Source: Oscillospiraceae bacterium (GTDB lineage Bacteria > Bacillota > Clostridia > Oscillospirales > Oscillospiraceae). From it: a DNA stretch of 42,183 nt. The stretch is from assembly GCA_017406005.1 (NCBI GenBank), contig JAFQZI010000027.1:1-42183 (forward strand), in the 5' to 3' direction. The position numbers and the translations under genes were made by a program. Below, one piece after another: positions 22,999 to 30,508 of the stretch; positions within the stretch are counted from its first letter, which is position 1; each line of letters starts with the position of its first letter. The notes under the pieces were generated by a model. The model was not told where the DNA came from, ran no database searches, and saw only the letters and a list, made by a program, of their open reading frames with translations.

Positions 22999-24867
22999 AT
23001 GGAAACGGAAATCCGCAGTGCAATTCTGGAACAGTACGGCGCCGATATCGATTTTCGCTACTCCCGCGGTGTAAACCGTTTCCGGATTTACCCGTCCGGA
23101 AATTCCGGGGTGGAGATCCAGCAGGAACTGTCTGCCTATTATGAAGAGTCCGGGGCAGATGCCATGCAGAAACCGCTGGCAGTCCTGTGGTTTCTCGTAA
23201 AAAAGCATCCCGCGATGATGGTTCTGACTTTCCTGAACCGTACCGTCAAGCACTTGTGTGCACTCCTGCTCCCGGTGTTTGCCTCCAACATTATCGAGGC
23301 GATGTCGGACTGCACCTCCTTTTTTGACAGTCGGATCATATTGAATGTTATCTGTTCTGTTCTGTCTTTGTCAGTGAACCTGATCTGTGCCACGGTGGAC
23401 ACCAGAGTCTACCTGCGGTTTGTACGCCAGGTAGAATCCGGGTTTAAGCTGGCACTTATCGCCAAGCTGCAGATTCTGTCGATCCGGTTTTATAATGACA
23501 CGCCCAGCGGTAAAGTTCTTTCAAAGCTGGTGTCCGATGCGCAGTTCATCAAGCTTCTGCTGCACGAGGAGATGACGGTGATTCTTCATCTTCTCATCGA
23601 CATCGTCTTTGTCGTCGTTGTCTCGCTGAGAAAAATGCCCGTTATGCTTCTCTTTTATGCAATCGTGATCCCGATGGCGGCAAAAATCATCTCCCACTAC
23701 ATGCCTCCCATCCGTGAGAGCAAAACGGCCATGAGGAAGAAGACGGAAGTGTCCAATGCAGCCTTCAAGGAAATGCTCGCAATGGAACGCCTGACCCGCT
23801 CCCACGGCGTGCAGAGGACGGAATATCAGAATATATCCGCCAAAGTGCGGGCAGTGCAGCGATCTGCAATCGTTCAGGACAGGCTGCAGATCCGCCTCAA
23901 CAACGCGGGTTACGGCACCACTCAGGGCTTCCGCCTGCTATGTCTCTGCGTTGCGGTCTATCTGGCCATTAAGGGCAGAATCACAGTCGGTGCTGTTGTC
24001 CTCTTCCAGTCTCTTTTTGATGCGCTGATCAACAGCGTCCAGAAAACGCTGGACGAAATGCCACAGATCACGCAGGGGCTGGACAGCCTGACCAGCGTGA
24101 GCGAGCTGCTCACCGAGCCGGACGTTGAAAAGAACGGGAGCCTGCGTTTGCCCCATCCGGTTCGCGGTGAGATCGAATTTGAAAATGTCGTCTTCCGGTA
24201 TTCTCCCGATCGCCCGCCGATCCTCAACGGGATCAGCTTCCGTGTGCCTGCCGGAAAGAGTGCAGCTTTCACCGGCCGGTCGGGAATTGGGAAGAGCACA
24301 ATCCTGAATCTTCTCCTCGGGCTCTATACTGCGGAAAGCGGCAGAATCACGATTGACGGGATGGATGTGGATGAGCTGGACAAGACCAGCTACCGGCATG
24401 CGATCGCCGTTGTTCCGCAAAGCCCTGTTTTGTTCTCCGGCACGCTGTGGGATAATCTCATTTACGGGCTGAAATATGTGTCGGCGGAGCAGGTTCTGGA
24501 GGTGCTGAAAAGTGTCGGACTGGAAAATCTGGTGACGAGGCACCCGGATGGGCTGTGGCGCCCGATCTACGAGGGCGGAGAAAACCTCTCCGGCGGGCAG
24601 CGCCAGCGCATTGCCATTGCACGTGCCCTGCTCCGCAACCCGCGCATCATCCTGTTTGACGAAGCCACCAGCGCGCTTGACTATGAAAGCGAACGGGAGG
24701 TGCAGGCAGCCATCGATGCGATCATGGGCAAATGCACGATCCTGATGGTCGCCCACCGCCTGAACACGCTCCGCCATGTTGACACGATATTCCGCCTTGA
24801 AGAGGGTCGCGCAGTCAAAGTTGATAAAAGCACACTGTTCGAAGATGCTGACTCACTTGCGACATGA
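22999..24867 (+). CDS. ABC exporter (fused membrane and ATPase domains), 5' part frameshifted
   Basis: The open frame from ATG 22999 encodes 622 residues. The frame is open from 22837, but no good start or ribosome binding site is seen there; the natural start is probably 22710. After about 60 residues of the N-terminal domain come six membrane helices (about 65-330), then the ATPase with GRSGIGKST (Walker A), NLSGGQRQRIAIARALL (signature) and IILFDEATSALD (Walker B), and AHRLNT. It should export an unknown substrate as a dimer. The stop overlaps the start region of the phosphatase gene. If the frameshift is real, the protein is probably not made at normal levels. Confidence 0.85.
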   Translation: METEIRSAILEQYGADIDFRYSRGVNRFRIYPSGNSGVEIQQELSAYYEESGADAMQKPLAVLWFLVKKHPAMMVLTFLNRTVKHLCALLLPVFASNIIEAMSDCTSFFDSRIILNVICSVLSLSVNLICATVDTRVYLRFVRQVESGFKLALIAKLQILSIRFYNDTPSGKVLSKLVSDAQFIKLLLHEEMTVILHLLIDIVFVVVVSLRKMPVMLLFYAIVIPMAAKIISHYMPPIRESKTAMRKKTEVSNAAFKEMLAMERLTRSHGVQRTEYQNISAKVRAVQRSAIVQDRLQIRLNNAGYGTTQGFRLLCLCVAVYLAIKGRITVGAVVLFQSLFDALINSVQKTLDEMPQITQGLDSLTSVSELLTEPDVEKNGSLRLPHPVRGEIEFENVVFRYSPDRPPILNGISFRVPAGKSAAFTGRSGIGKSTILNLLLGLYTAESGRITIDGMDVDELDKTSYRHAIAVVPQSPVLFSGTLWDNLIYGLKYVSAEQVLEVLKSVGLENLVTRHPDGLWRPIYEGGENLSGGQRQRIAIARALLRNPRIILFDEATSALDYESEREVQAAIDAIMGKCTILMVAHRLNTLRHVDTIFRLEEGRAVKVDKSTLFEDADSLAT

Positions 24868-24875
24868 GGTATCTT

Positions 24876-27800
24876 ATGAAAAAATGTTTGGTCGGTATAA
24901 TACTGCTCCTCATCCTGATACAGTTTTCTTCTGTAGCCTGCGGAGAAACAGTATCCGTGAATTCGGCCGGTATTCTGAACCGGTCTCTCAGCATAGATCC
25001 TGCAGGCAGGAGTGAGGGCTTTTCCGCAGTATTGTACAACAACGCCAACGGCCTTCCGACATCCGAGGCAAACGCGATTACAGAGACTGATGATGGGTTT
25101 ATCTGGATCGGAAGCTATGCAGGCCTGATCCGTTACGATGGGAATACTTTTGAGCGGATTGACGCGGATACGGGCATTTCCAATGTCAGAAGCCTTTATA
25201 CTGACAGCTGGGGCCGCTTGTGGATCGGCACCAACGATGCAGGCTTTCTGATGATGGAGAACGGCCGGTTCCGGAGATGGAGCAAAGCAGACGGGCTGGA
25301 ATCCGCCACCATCCGCAACTTCGCGGAAGATGCAGACGGCTATATTTATGTTGGTTCAGCTTCCGGTATCGCAATTATCGATCCCGGGATGGATCTTACG
25401 GTTATAGAGGATGAACAGATCTCGGGTTCGATCCAGGATCTTCGCCGGAGCAGTGACGGCCTGGTATACGTGCTGACGCGGAATGGTGATCTGGCAGGTT
25501 ACAGCAAGGGAGAACAGGTCAGCCTTGTGCGCCATGAAGACTGTCCTGTCACAGCCATCAGCTGCATTCTCCCGGACCCGGAAAACCCGGGATGGTTCTG
25601 GCTTGGCGCAACAGGCTCCAGCGTTTACTACGGGGAAGCAGCAAAAAGCTTTCAGGATTTGGAGATACTTGACCTCGGAGTACTGGCGGATCCGGAGAGG
25701 CTGGAAGAGATTGACGGCAGGATCTGGGTCTGTGCAAGGAATGGCATCGGTAGGCTGGACGATAACGGCATCATCCTTCTGGAGAATGTCCCGATGGACA
25801 ATTCTGTCCAGCATGTGATGACAGACTATCAGGGAAACCTGTGGTTCACATCATCCAGGCAGGGTGTTATGAAAGTAGTGCCCAATCAATTCTCGGACCT
25901 GTCCGCACGTTGGGAACTGCCTTCGGAAGTTATCAATTCTACCTGCCTGTACGATTCAATGCTTTTTCTCGCAGCCGACGAAGGACTGATCGCAGTTCGG
26001 GAAGGGAAAAAGGTAGAAAGCATCCCGCTGGCAAAGGCTGTGACAGCTTCCGGAAAGGATCTGGAAGCAACGGATCTTCTTGCTTATCTGGATAAAACCC
26101 GTATCCGTTCCGTTCTCCGCGACAGTAGGGGCAACCTTTGGATTTCCCCGTGGAACGGCGACGGCCTGGTCCGCTATTCGAAAGGAGAAATGACCGTCTT
26201 CACGATGGAGGACGGTATGATTTCCGAGAAGTGCCGTGCAATCAGTGAATGTAAAGATGGAAGCATCCTTGTGGCTCAGAGCGGCGGGCTCAGCGTAATT
26301 CGGGACGACCGCGTGGCCGAAGTCTATGGGAAAGAGCAAGGGATTTCGAACCTCGGGATCCTTACCGTAACGGAAGGCTTCGATGGGGAGTATATCCTTG
26401 GCACAGACGGCGGAGGACTTTTCATTGTTCAGTCAAACGGAGTCACACAGATTGATACAGAGAGCGGGCTTGGATCGGATGTGGTTATGCGCGTCTCCCG
26501 CAGCCGTACAGAGAACGTAATCTGGATTGTTACCGGCAACTCCCTGGCCTACCTGACGCCGGACTACCAGGTAACCACAATCCGAAAATTCCCATACGCC
26601 AACAACTACGATCTGTATGAAAACAGTAAAGGCGAACTTTGGGTTCTGTCCAGCAGCGGCATCTATGTGGTGCCAGTGAATCAGCTTCTTGCAAATGGCG
26701 CGATCGAAGCCGTGCATTATAACATCAACAACGGCCTGCCTTATATTGCTACCGCCAACTCCTACAGTGAACTGACAGACGACGGTGATCTGTTCATCGC
26801 CGGTACAGGCGGTGTGGCAAAAGTGAATATCGAAACACCCTTTAAGGATGCGGTCGACCTGAAGATGGCCATACCCTTCGTGGAAGCGGACGGCTTGCGG
26901 ATCTGGCCTGATGCCGCGGGCGGTTTTACAATTCCTTCTGGTACGCGCAAGCTGACTATCTATAGTTTCGTATTCAATTACTCGCCCGTGAATCCGCAGG
27001 TATCCTATTATCTGGAAGGCTTTGACTACGCGCCTGTCACAGTGAAATGCAGCGACCTGATACCCGCAGACTACACCAACCTGCGTGGCGGAGACTATCG
27101 CTTTATCATGAACCTTAAGGGCTCAGCAGAAAACGGGGAACTTTCCGTGCCTATCCGGAAAGAATTGGCCTTCTATGAACAACCGTTGTTCTGGGTGATC
27201 GTTGTGACGTCTTCTTTGCTGATTAACATATGGCTGATACGTTTTATCATGAAACGGCAAGCCAGAATAATCGAGAAGAGGAAAGATCAGGAACGCATTA
27301 CGGATGAGCTCCGCTTTGCTTCCGAAATCCAGACATCCGCACTTCCGAACATCTTCCCGCCATTCCCTGAGAGAAAGGAATTCGATCTTTTCGCAAGTAT
27401 GACTCCGGCCAAAGAAATCGGCGGTGACTTCTACGATTTCTTCCTGATCGACGACGATCACTTTGCAATGGTCATAGCAGATGTCTCCGGCAAGGGTATT
27501 CCTGCTGCGCTGTTCATGATGGTCGCCAAGGCACTGATCCAGAACCAGCTGATGAGCGGATGCGATCCCGCGCAGGCGCTGCAGCGCGTGAACATGCAGC
27601 TCTGCGAAAGGAACGACACCAAAATGTTCGTTACGGTATGGGCGGCGGTACTGGAGATCTCCACCGGTAAGGGTCTGGCATGCAACGCCGGGCATGAGAA
27701 TCCCGCCTTATGGCATGAAGGCGGACGTTTTGAACTGCTTGCCTACAAGCATAACATATTCCTCGGCGTATCCAAGAAAGCCAAATATGTGAACCGGCCT

Positions 27801-28076
27801 TTCCGGATGGATCGTGGAGACAGCCTGTTTGTCTATACGGATGGAGTACCGGAAGCGAACAATCAGAACAAGGAAATGTTCGGCGAAGAAAGGCTTGTAA
27901 AAGTGCTGAATCTGGAGTGCAGTGCAAAGCCGGAGAAGTTGATCGGGAATGTCCAGGCTGCTTTGAGCGACTTTGTTCAGGACGCTCCGCAATTCGATGA
28001 TATCACAATGCTCGCCATGAAATATTACGGCGTTGAAGATACGGAGAATAATACGATGAATACCTCTTTGTGCTGA
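24876..28076 (+). CDS. Sensor serine phosphatase: beta-propeller, Y_Y_Y domain, SpoIIE-type PP2C
   Basis: A 1066-residue membrane protein. A signal peptide (MKKCLVGIILLLILIQFSSV) leads to about 650 extracellular residues of propeller blades of the type DGFIWIGSYAGLIRYDG, GRLWIGTNDAGFLMMENG and GNLWFTSSRQGVMKV. A Y_Y_Y-like domain (QVSYYLEGFDYAPV, TNLRGGDYRFIMNL) and one membrane helix (WVIVVTSSLLINIWLIRFI) follow. The cytoplasmic end is a SpoIIE/RsbU phosphatase with EIGGDFYDFF, VIADVSGKGIPAALFM, NAGHENPALW, FVYTDGVPEA and FDDITMLAMKY, retaining the metal-binding Asp residues. It should dephosphorylate a STAS anti-sigma antagonist on sensing an external ligand. The ATG at 24876 has an AGG upstream; another at 24864 overlaps the exporter stop. 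Confidence 0.92.
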   Translation: MKKCLVGIILLLILIQFSSVACGETVSVNSAGILNRSLSIDPAGRSEGFSAVLYNNANGLPTSEANAITETDDGFIWIGSYAGLIRYDGNTFERIDADTGISNVRSLYTDSWGRLWIGTNDAGFLMMENGRFRRWSKADGLESATIRNFAEDADGYIYVGSASGIAIIDPGMDLTVIEDEQISGSIQDLRRSSDGLVYVLTRNGDLAGYSKGEQVSLVRHEDCPVTAISCILPDPENPGWFWLGATGSSVYYGEAAKSFQDLEILDLGVLADPERLEEIDGRIWVCARNGIGRLDDNGIILLENVPMDNSVQHVMTDYQGNLWFTSSRQGVMKVVPNQFSDLSARWELPSEVINSTCLYDSMLFLAADEGLIAVREGKKVESIPLAKAVTASGKDLEATDLLAYLDKTRIRSVLRDSRGNLWISPWNGDGLVRYSKGEMTVFTMEDGMISEKCRAISECKDGSILVAQSGGLSVIRDDRVAEVYGKEQGISNLGILTVTEGFDGEYILGTDGGGLFIVQSNGVTQIDTESGLGSDVVMRVSRSRTENVIWIVTGNSLAYLTPDYQVTTIRKFPYANNYDLYENSKGELWVLSSSGIYVVPVNQLLANGAIEAVHYNINNGLPYIATANSYSELTDDGDLFIAGTGGVAKVNIETPFKDAVDLKMAIPFVEADGLRIWPDAAGGFTIPSGTRKLTIYSFVFNYSPVNPQVSYYLEGFDYAPVTVKCSDLIPADYTNLRGGDYRFIMNLKGSAENGELSVPIRKELAFYEQPLFWVIVVTSSLLINIWLIRFIMKRQARIIEKRKDQERITDELRFASEIQTSALPNIFPPFPERKEFDLFASMTPAKEIGGDFYDFFLIDDDHFAMVIADVSGKGIPAALFMMVAKALIQNQLMSGCDPAQALQRVNMQLCERNDTKMFVTVWAAVLEISTGKGLACNAGHENPALWHEGGRFELLAYKHNIFLGVSKKAKYVNRPFRMDRGDSLFVYTDGVPEANNQNKEMFGEERLVKVLNLECSAKPEKLIGNVQAALSDFVQDAPQFDDITMLAMKYYGVEDTENNTMNTSLC

Positions 28077-28109
28077 CACAGGAGATAGATCCATTAGCTC
28101 AATCTGATA

Positions 28110-28204
28110 ACATATTATAATTAACAGAAATGCGTAGACGTATTTTAGTTTACGCATTTCTGTTAACGATAAAAAATATTATGTTTTTTATGTTATGTTA
28201 ATTT
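28110..28204 (+). repeat. AT-rich hairpin repeat, downstream copy
   Basis: This is the second copy of the repeat at 22530. TTAACAGAAATGCGTA (28121-28136) and TACGCATTTCTGTTAA (28151-28166) form a perfect 16-base-pair hairpin. It lies 40 bases after the phosphatase gene. The remaining part of the gap 28077-28447 holds a kinase remnant on the minus strand and a promoter. Confidence 0.75.
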
Positions 28205-28309
28205 TTGTGATGATGGTAGCGGGATTTCGGCAATAAAAGAAAGCGTACCATTCTGATACTGCATGGCGGATTCTCCATGCCACTTTTCCAGAATTCGGCT
28301 GATTACCAG
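28193..28309 (-). pseudogene. Remnant of a GHKL histidine kinase C-terminus
   Basis: On the minus strand an open stretch reads LVISRILEKWHGESAMQYQN, then GTLSFIAEIPLPSSQKLT and a stop at 28193-28195. This resembles the last helix and strands of GHKL sensor kinases (pattern G-L-xxI-xx-IVEKxHGxxxxxYxxGxFxxxVxLP). The ATP-binding G boxes and everything upstream are gone; upstream sequence is AT-rich and non-coding. The end of the hairpin repeat provides the stop. It is likely a leftover of a deleted gene. The similarity rests on about 38 residues. Confidence 0.42.
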
Positions 28310-28348
28310 AAAGATAAATATGCGCAGCCAGGGAAAAAAGTTTTTTTC

Positions 28349-28377
28349 TTGACGAAAGCCATAATTAATGACATAAT
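28349..28377 (+). promoter_or_regulatory. Promoter candidate for the YhhN-like gene
   Basis: TTGACG (28349-28354) and CATAAT (28372-28377) are separated by 17 bases. The predicted leader is about 65 bases. Confidence 0.55.
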
Positions 28378-28447
28378 TGATAATGTAGATAAATGGTGCT
28401 TTTCTATACGGACTCTATCACGAGACAGTGAAGTAAGGAGAAGACTC

Positions 28448-29131
28448 ATGGAAAACAGTTTGCGGAATAAAAGTATTATACGTGTTTTTCTTGTGATCGA
28501 AGGCATCCTGCTGGTATTGATTAAAGTGTGCGAATTGCTTGCTCTCGGAAGGCTTACGAATGTCATTATGTACCTGGCTGTTCTTGGGAACGGTGCGGTA
28601 ACGTTCTTTTTCTGGTACCTTTACGGCAGAAACTCACAATCGAAACGTGCCAATAAAATCGCTCTCGGTATGGCGGTTACCATGGTGGCAGATCTTTTTC
28701 TTACTCTTATAGATACGAACTGGTCCCTATTGCCCGGTTTTATCCTGTTCTGCATAGTGCAGGTCATCTATGCCATGTATCTGGGGATGGGTAAACGCGG
28801 TGCTATCGTACGTATTGTCCTCTGTATTGCTGTTCCGATTGCACTTTACTTTGCAGGTGTGACGGATCCGGTGACAGTCATTGGCGTAATAGATCTTGTC
28901 CTGCTGCTCTGCAATGCGGTTATGGCATGGTTTTCTGCCAGGGACAAGGTTTCCCTGTTGTTCAAAATCGGAATCACGCTTTTCCTGGGCTGTGATGTTT
29001 CCATAGCACTGCGCACACTGACGACTGGAGCTATCCACGATGTCGCAAAATTCATGGTCTGGATCTTTTACGTTCCCGCTCTGGTCTTCATCACCCTCTC
29101 TTATGCAATTGTGCAGTCGCCTCGTAATTAG
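28448..29131 (+). CDS. YhhN/TMEM86-like membrane protein (lysoplasmalogenase family)
   Basis: A 227-residue protein with seven to eight membrane helices. MAVTMVADLFLTLIDTNW and GFILFCIVQVIYAMYLG match the first conserved region of the YhhN family, and GITLFLGCDVSIALRTL the second, each keeping the Asp. The family includes enzymes that hydrolyse the vinyl ether of lysoplasmalogens; anaerobes of this type do make plasmalogens, so the role is plausible. The ATG at 28448 has AGGAG 8 bases upstream. The last residues (SPRN) and the TAG stop are supplied by repeat copy C, so the original C-terminus may have been slightly different. Confidence 0.72.
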   Translation: MENSLRNKSIIRVFLVIEGILLVLIKVCELLALGRLTNVIMYLAVLGNGAVTFFFWYLYGRNSQSKRANKIALGMAVTMVADLFLTLIDTNWSLLPGFILFCIVQVIYAMYLGMGKRGAIVRIVLCIAVPIALYFAGVTDPVTVIGVIDLVLLLCNAVMAWFSARDKVSLLFKIGITLFLGCDVSIALRTLTTGAIHDVAKFMVWIFYVPALVFITLSYAIVQSPRN

Positions 29132-29192
29132 TGCAAACAAGCTGCTCGCGAAGAAAACATTGTGCCACTTTTATGGTGCAATGTCGCGAGCT
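29117..29192 (+). repeat. Dispersed palindromic repeat, copy C
   Basis: The left box CGCCTCGTAATTAGTGCAAAC overlaps the end of the YhhN-like gene, supplying its TAG stop (29129-29131). Hairpin arms are GCTCGCGA (29144-29151) and TCGCGAGC (29184-29191). The interior AACATTGTGCCACTTTTATG is shared with copies B and D. Confidence 0.78.
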
Positions 29193-29239
29193 CAGTTTGA
29201 GGGGAAAGAAAGAACTTAACGAATATAATAATAATGGGG

Positions 29240-29268
29240 TTGCAATTGTAGAATCAGAGTGCTATAAT
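29240..29268 (+). promoter_or_regulatory. Promoter of the FMN riboswitch transcript
   Basis: TTGCAA (29240-29245) and TATAAT (29263-29268) are separated by 17 bases. The start falls at the 5' edge of the riboswitch. Confidence 0.8.
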
Positions 29269-29274
29269 CAGGGC

Positions 29275-29380
29275 GTCTTCAGGGCAGGGTGAAATTCCCG
29301 ACCGGCGGTAAAAAGTCCGCGAGCCGAAAGGCATGATCCGGTGTGATTCCGGGACCGACAGTAAAGTCTGGATGGAAGAA
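29275..29380 (+). promoter_or_regulatory. FMN riboswitch (RFN element)
   Basis: The conserved blocks are all present in order: AGGGCAGGGTGAAATTCCCG, ACCGGCGGTA, AGTCCGCGAGCC, GATCCGGTGTGATTCCGG and ACCGACAGTAAAGTCTGGATG. P1 is closed by TCTTC (29276-29280) and GAAGA (29375-29379). FMN binding should favour the terminator at 29417 and so shut off riboflavin uptake. Confidence 0.97.
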
Positions 29381-29416
29381 GATGGAGGATTCAATTCCAT
29401 ACTGTCTTCCTGCCTG

Positions 29417-29450
29417 CCTGAAGAGATTCTCTTCAGGACTTTTTATTTTT
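29417..29450 (+). terminator. Riboswitch-controlled terminator
   Basis: CCTGAAGAG (29417-29425) and CTCTTCAGG (29429-29437) form a 9-base-pair stem with a 3-base loop, followed by a long T-run. It lies between the FMN aptamer and the ribU start. Confidence 0.92.
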
Positions 29451-29465
29451 CAGGAGGAAAAAACC

Positions 29466-30128
29466 ATGAAAGAAAACAAGTTTTCCACCAGGTACATGGC
29501 TGCAGCGGCTATGTTCTCGGCACTGTCGTTCGTTGCGGTTTTGCTGGCCAAGGTCATCCCCAATGTTGCGGGATTTCTGAGCTACGAGCCAAAGGATGCG
29601 GTGATTGTGATCGCCGGGCTTTTATACGGGCCTCTGACGAGCGTGCTCATCTCGGTGATCGTATCCTTTATCGAGATGATCACCATCAGCACCACAGGCC
29701 CTTACGGATTGCTGATGAATGTGGTATCCACCTGTGCGTTTGCTGTGCCTGCTGCCTGGTTTTACCAGAAGCACCGCACCCAGAAAGGTGCAGTGATCGG
29801 GCTTGCAATCGGCGTCATCACGATGGTTGTGGCCATGCTTCTCTGGAACTACATCATCACACCGTTTTATATGGGAGTTCCACGGTCGACGGTTGCAGGG
29901 ATGCTGATGAGTGTGTTTCTCCCCTTCAACCTCATCAAGGGAGGGATCAATGCAGCACTGACGCTTCTGCTGTACAAACCTGTGGTCGGGGCCCTGCGCA
30001 AGGCCGGGCTTGCAAAGCCGAGCAGCAGCGGGACGAAAAGCAGCTTCAGCCTCGGATTCACGCTGTTTGCGCTCGCGGTCCTGATCACATTCGTACTGCT
30101 GTTCCTTGTGATGATCGGGGTTCTGTAA
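29466..30128 (+). CDS. ribU: Riboflavin transporter RibU (ECF S component)
   Basis: A 220-residue membrane protein with about six helices. The N-terminus KFSTRYMAAAAMFSALSFVA carries the AxxxA helix used by ECF S components to bind the shared transport module. FLSYEPKDAVIVIAGLLYGP is the RibU ligand region, and ISTTGPYGLLMNVVSTCAF follows. It brings riboflavin into the cell using the common EcfAAT energy module encoded elsewhere. The FMN riboswitch upstream supports the substrate. AGGAGG at 29452-29457 is well placed before the ATG at 29466. Confidence 0.95.
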   Translation: MKENKFSTRYMAAAAMFSALSFVAVLLAKVIPNVAGFLSYEPKDAVIVIAGLLYGPLTSVLISVIVSFIEMITISTTGPYGLLMNVVSTCAFAVPAAWFYQKHRTQKGAVIGLAIGVITMVVAMLLWNYIITPFYMGVPRSTVAGMLMSVFLPFNLIKGGINAALTLLLYKPVVGALRKAGLAKPSSSGTKSSFSLGFTLFALAVLITFVLLFLVMIGVL

Positions 30129-30130
30129 AG

Positions 30131-30205
30131 GCGCTTCGTTATAAGTGCTTCCTGATACTCGCGAAGACCACATTGTACCTCGCCTTTAATGCTCTGTCGC
30201 GAGTT
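30131..30205 (+). repeat. Dispersed palindromic repeat, copy D
   Basis: The left box GCGCTTCGTTATAAGTGC starts 3 bases after the ribU stop. The hairpin arms are ACTCGCGA (30157-30164) and TCGCGAGT (30197-30204). Compared with copies A-C the terminal G-C pair has become A-T, a compensatory change that keeps the stem. Confidence 0.78.
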
Positions 30206-30298
30206 ATACTAAAGAGTAAACAGTCATTCTTGACAGGAATGAACAGTTTTCATAAAAACAGAAAGATTTTCCGGGATATTTCCGTTTGTTTTTTCATC

Positions 30299-30327
30299 TT
30301 GACAAAAAAACGGGATTGGGTTATAGT
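30299..30327 (+). promoter_or_regulatory. Promoter of the aromatic amino acid operon
   Basis: TTGACA (30299-30304) and TATAGT (30322-30327) are separated by exactly 17 bases. The start is near 30334, about 26 bases before the leader peptide. Just upstream (30218-30249) lies an imperfect inverted repeat that could be an operator. Confidence 0.85.
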
Positions 30328-30359
30328 TTGACCAATCTGAAAAAGTTGGAGATTCCGTG

Positions 30360-30419
30360 ATGAATTCCGTATTCTTTTTTGCATCCTATTATTATTACTT
30401 TACCAGCTCCCGCGGGTAA
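30360..30419 (+). CDS. Phe/Tyr leader peptide of the aro operon attenuator
   Basis: A 19-codon frame, MNSVFFFASYYYYFTSSRG, ends in TAA. It contains three Phe in a row, four Tyr in a row and one more Phe; eight of 19 residues are aromatic and none is Trp. A GTTGGAG ribosome binding site lies about 9 bases upstream. It sits between a strong promoter and an intrinsic terminator, directly ahead of DAHP synthase, in an operon that holds both tyrA and pheA. Ribosome stalling at these codons when charged tRNA-Phe or tRNA-Tyr is short should allow antitermination. The composition and position together make chance very unlikely. Confidence 0.9.
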   Translation: MNSVFFFASYYYYFTSSRG

Positions 30420-30481
30420 GGATAATTTGTGGTGCAAAAAAGAGAAATTAAGTCTTTTGCCGCACAGGTTATCCTGTGCGG
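30410..30481 (+). promoter_or_regulatory. Antiterminator candidates of the aro attenuator
   Basis: GGATAA (30420-30425), overlapping just after the leader stop, can pair with TTATCC (30469-30474) in the terminator loop and 3' arm, and CCGC (30410-30413) with GCGG (30478-30481). A second option pairs GCAAAA (30434-30439) with TTTTGC (30455-30460). A ribosome that reaches the stop codon would cover the first element; one stalled on the aromatic codons would leave it free. Confidence 0.6.
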
Positions 30482-30492
30482 TTTTTGTTTTT
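30460..30492 (+). terminator. Attenuator terminator of the aro operon
   Basis: CCGCACAGG (30460-30468) and CCTGTGCGG (30473-30481) form a perfect 9-base-pair stem with a 4-base loop, followed by TTTTTGTTTTT. It lies 41 bases after the leader stop and immediately before the aroF ribosome binding site. Confidence 0.93.
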
Positions 30493-30508
30493 GAGGAGGG
30501 CAAACAAA

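Noticed and set aside
29343-29465. Upstream extension of the ribU frame through the riboswitch
   Set aside because: The sequence is the FMN aptamer and its terminator; the real start has AGGAGG at 29452.
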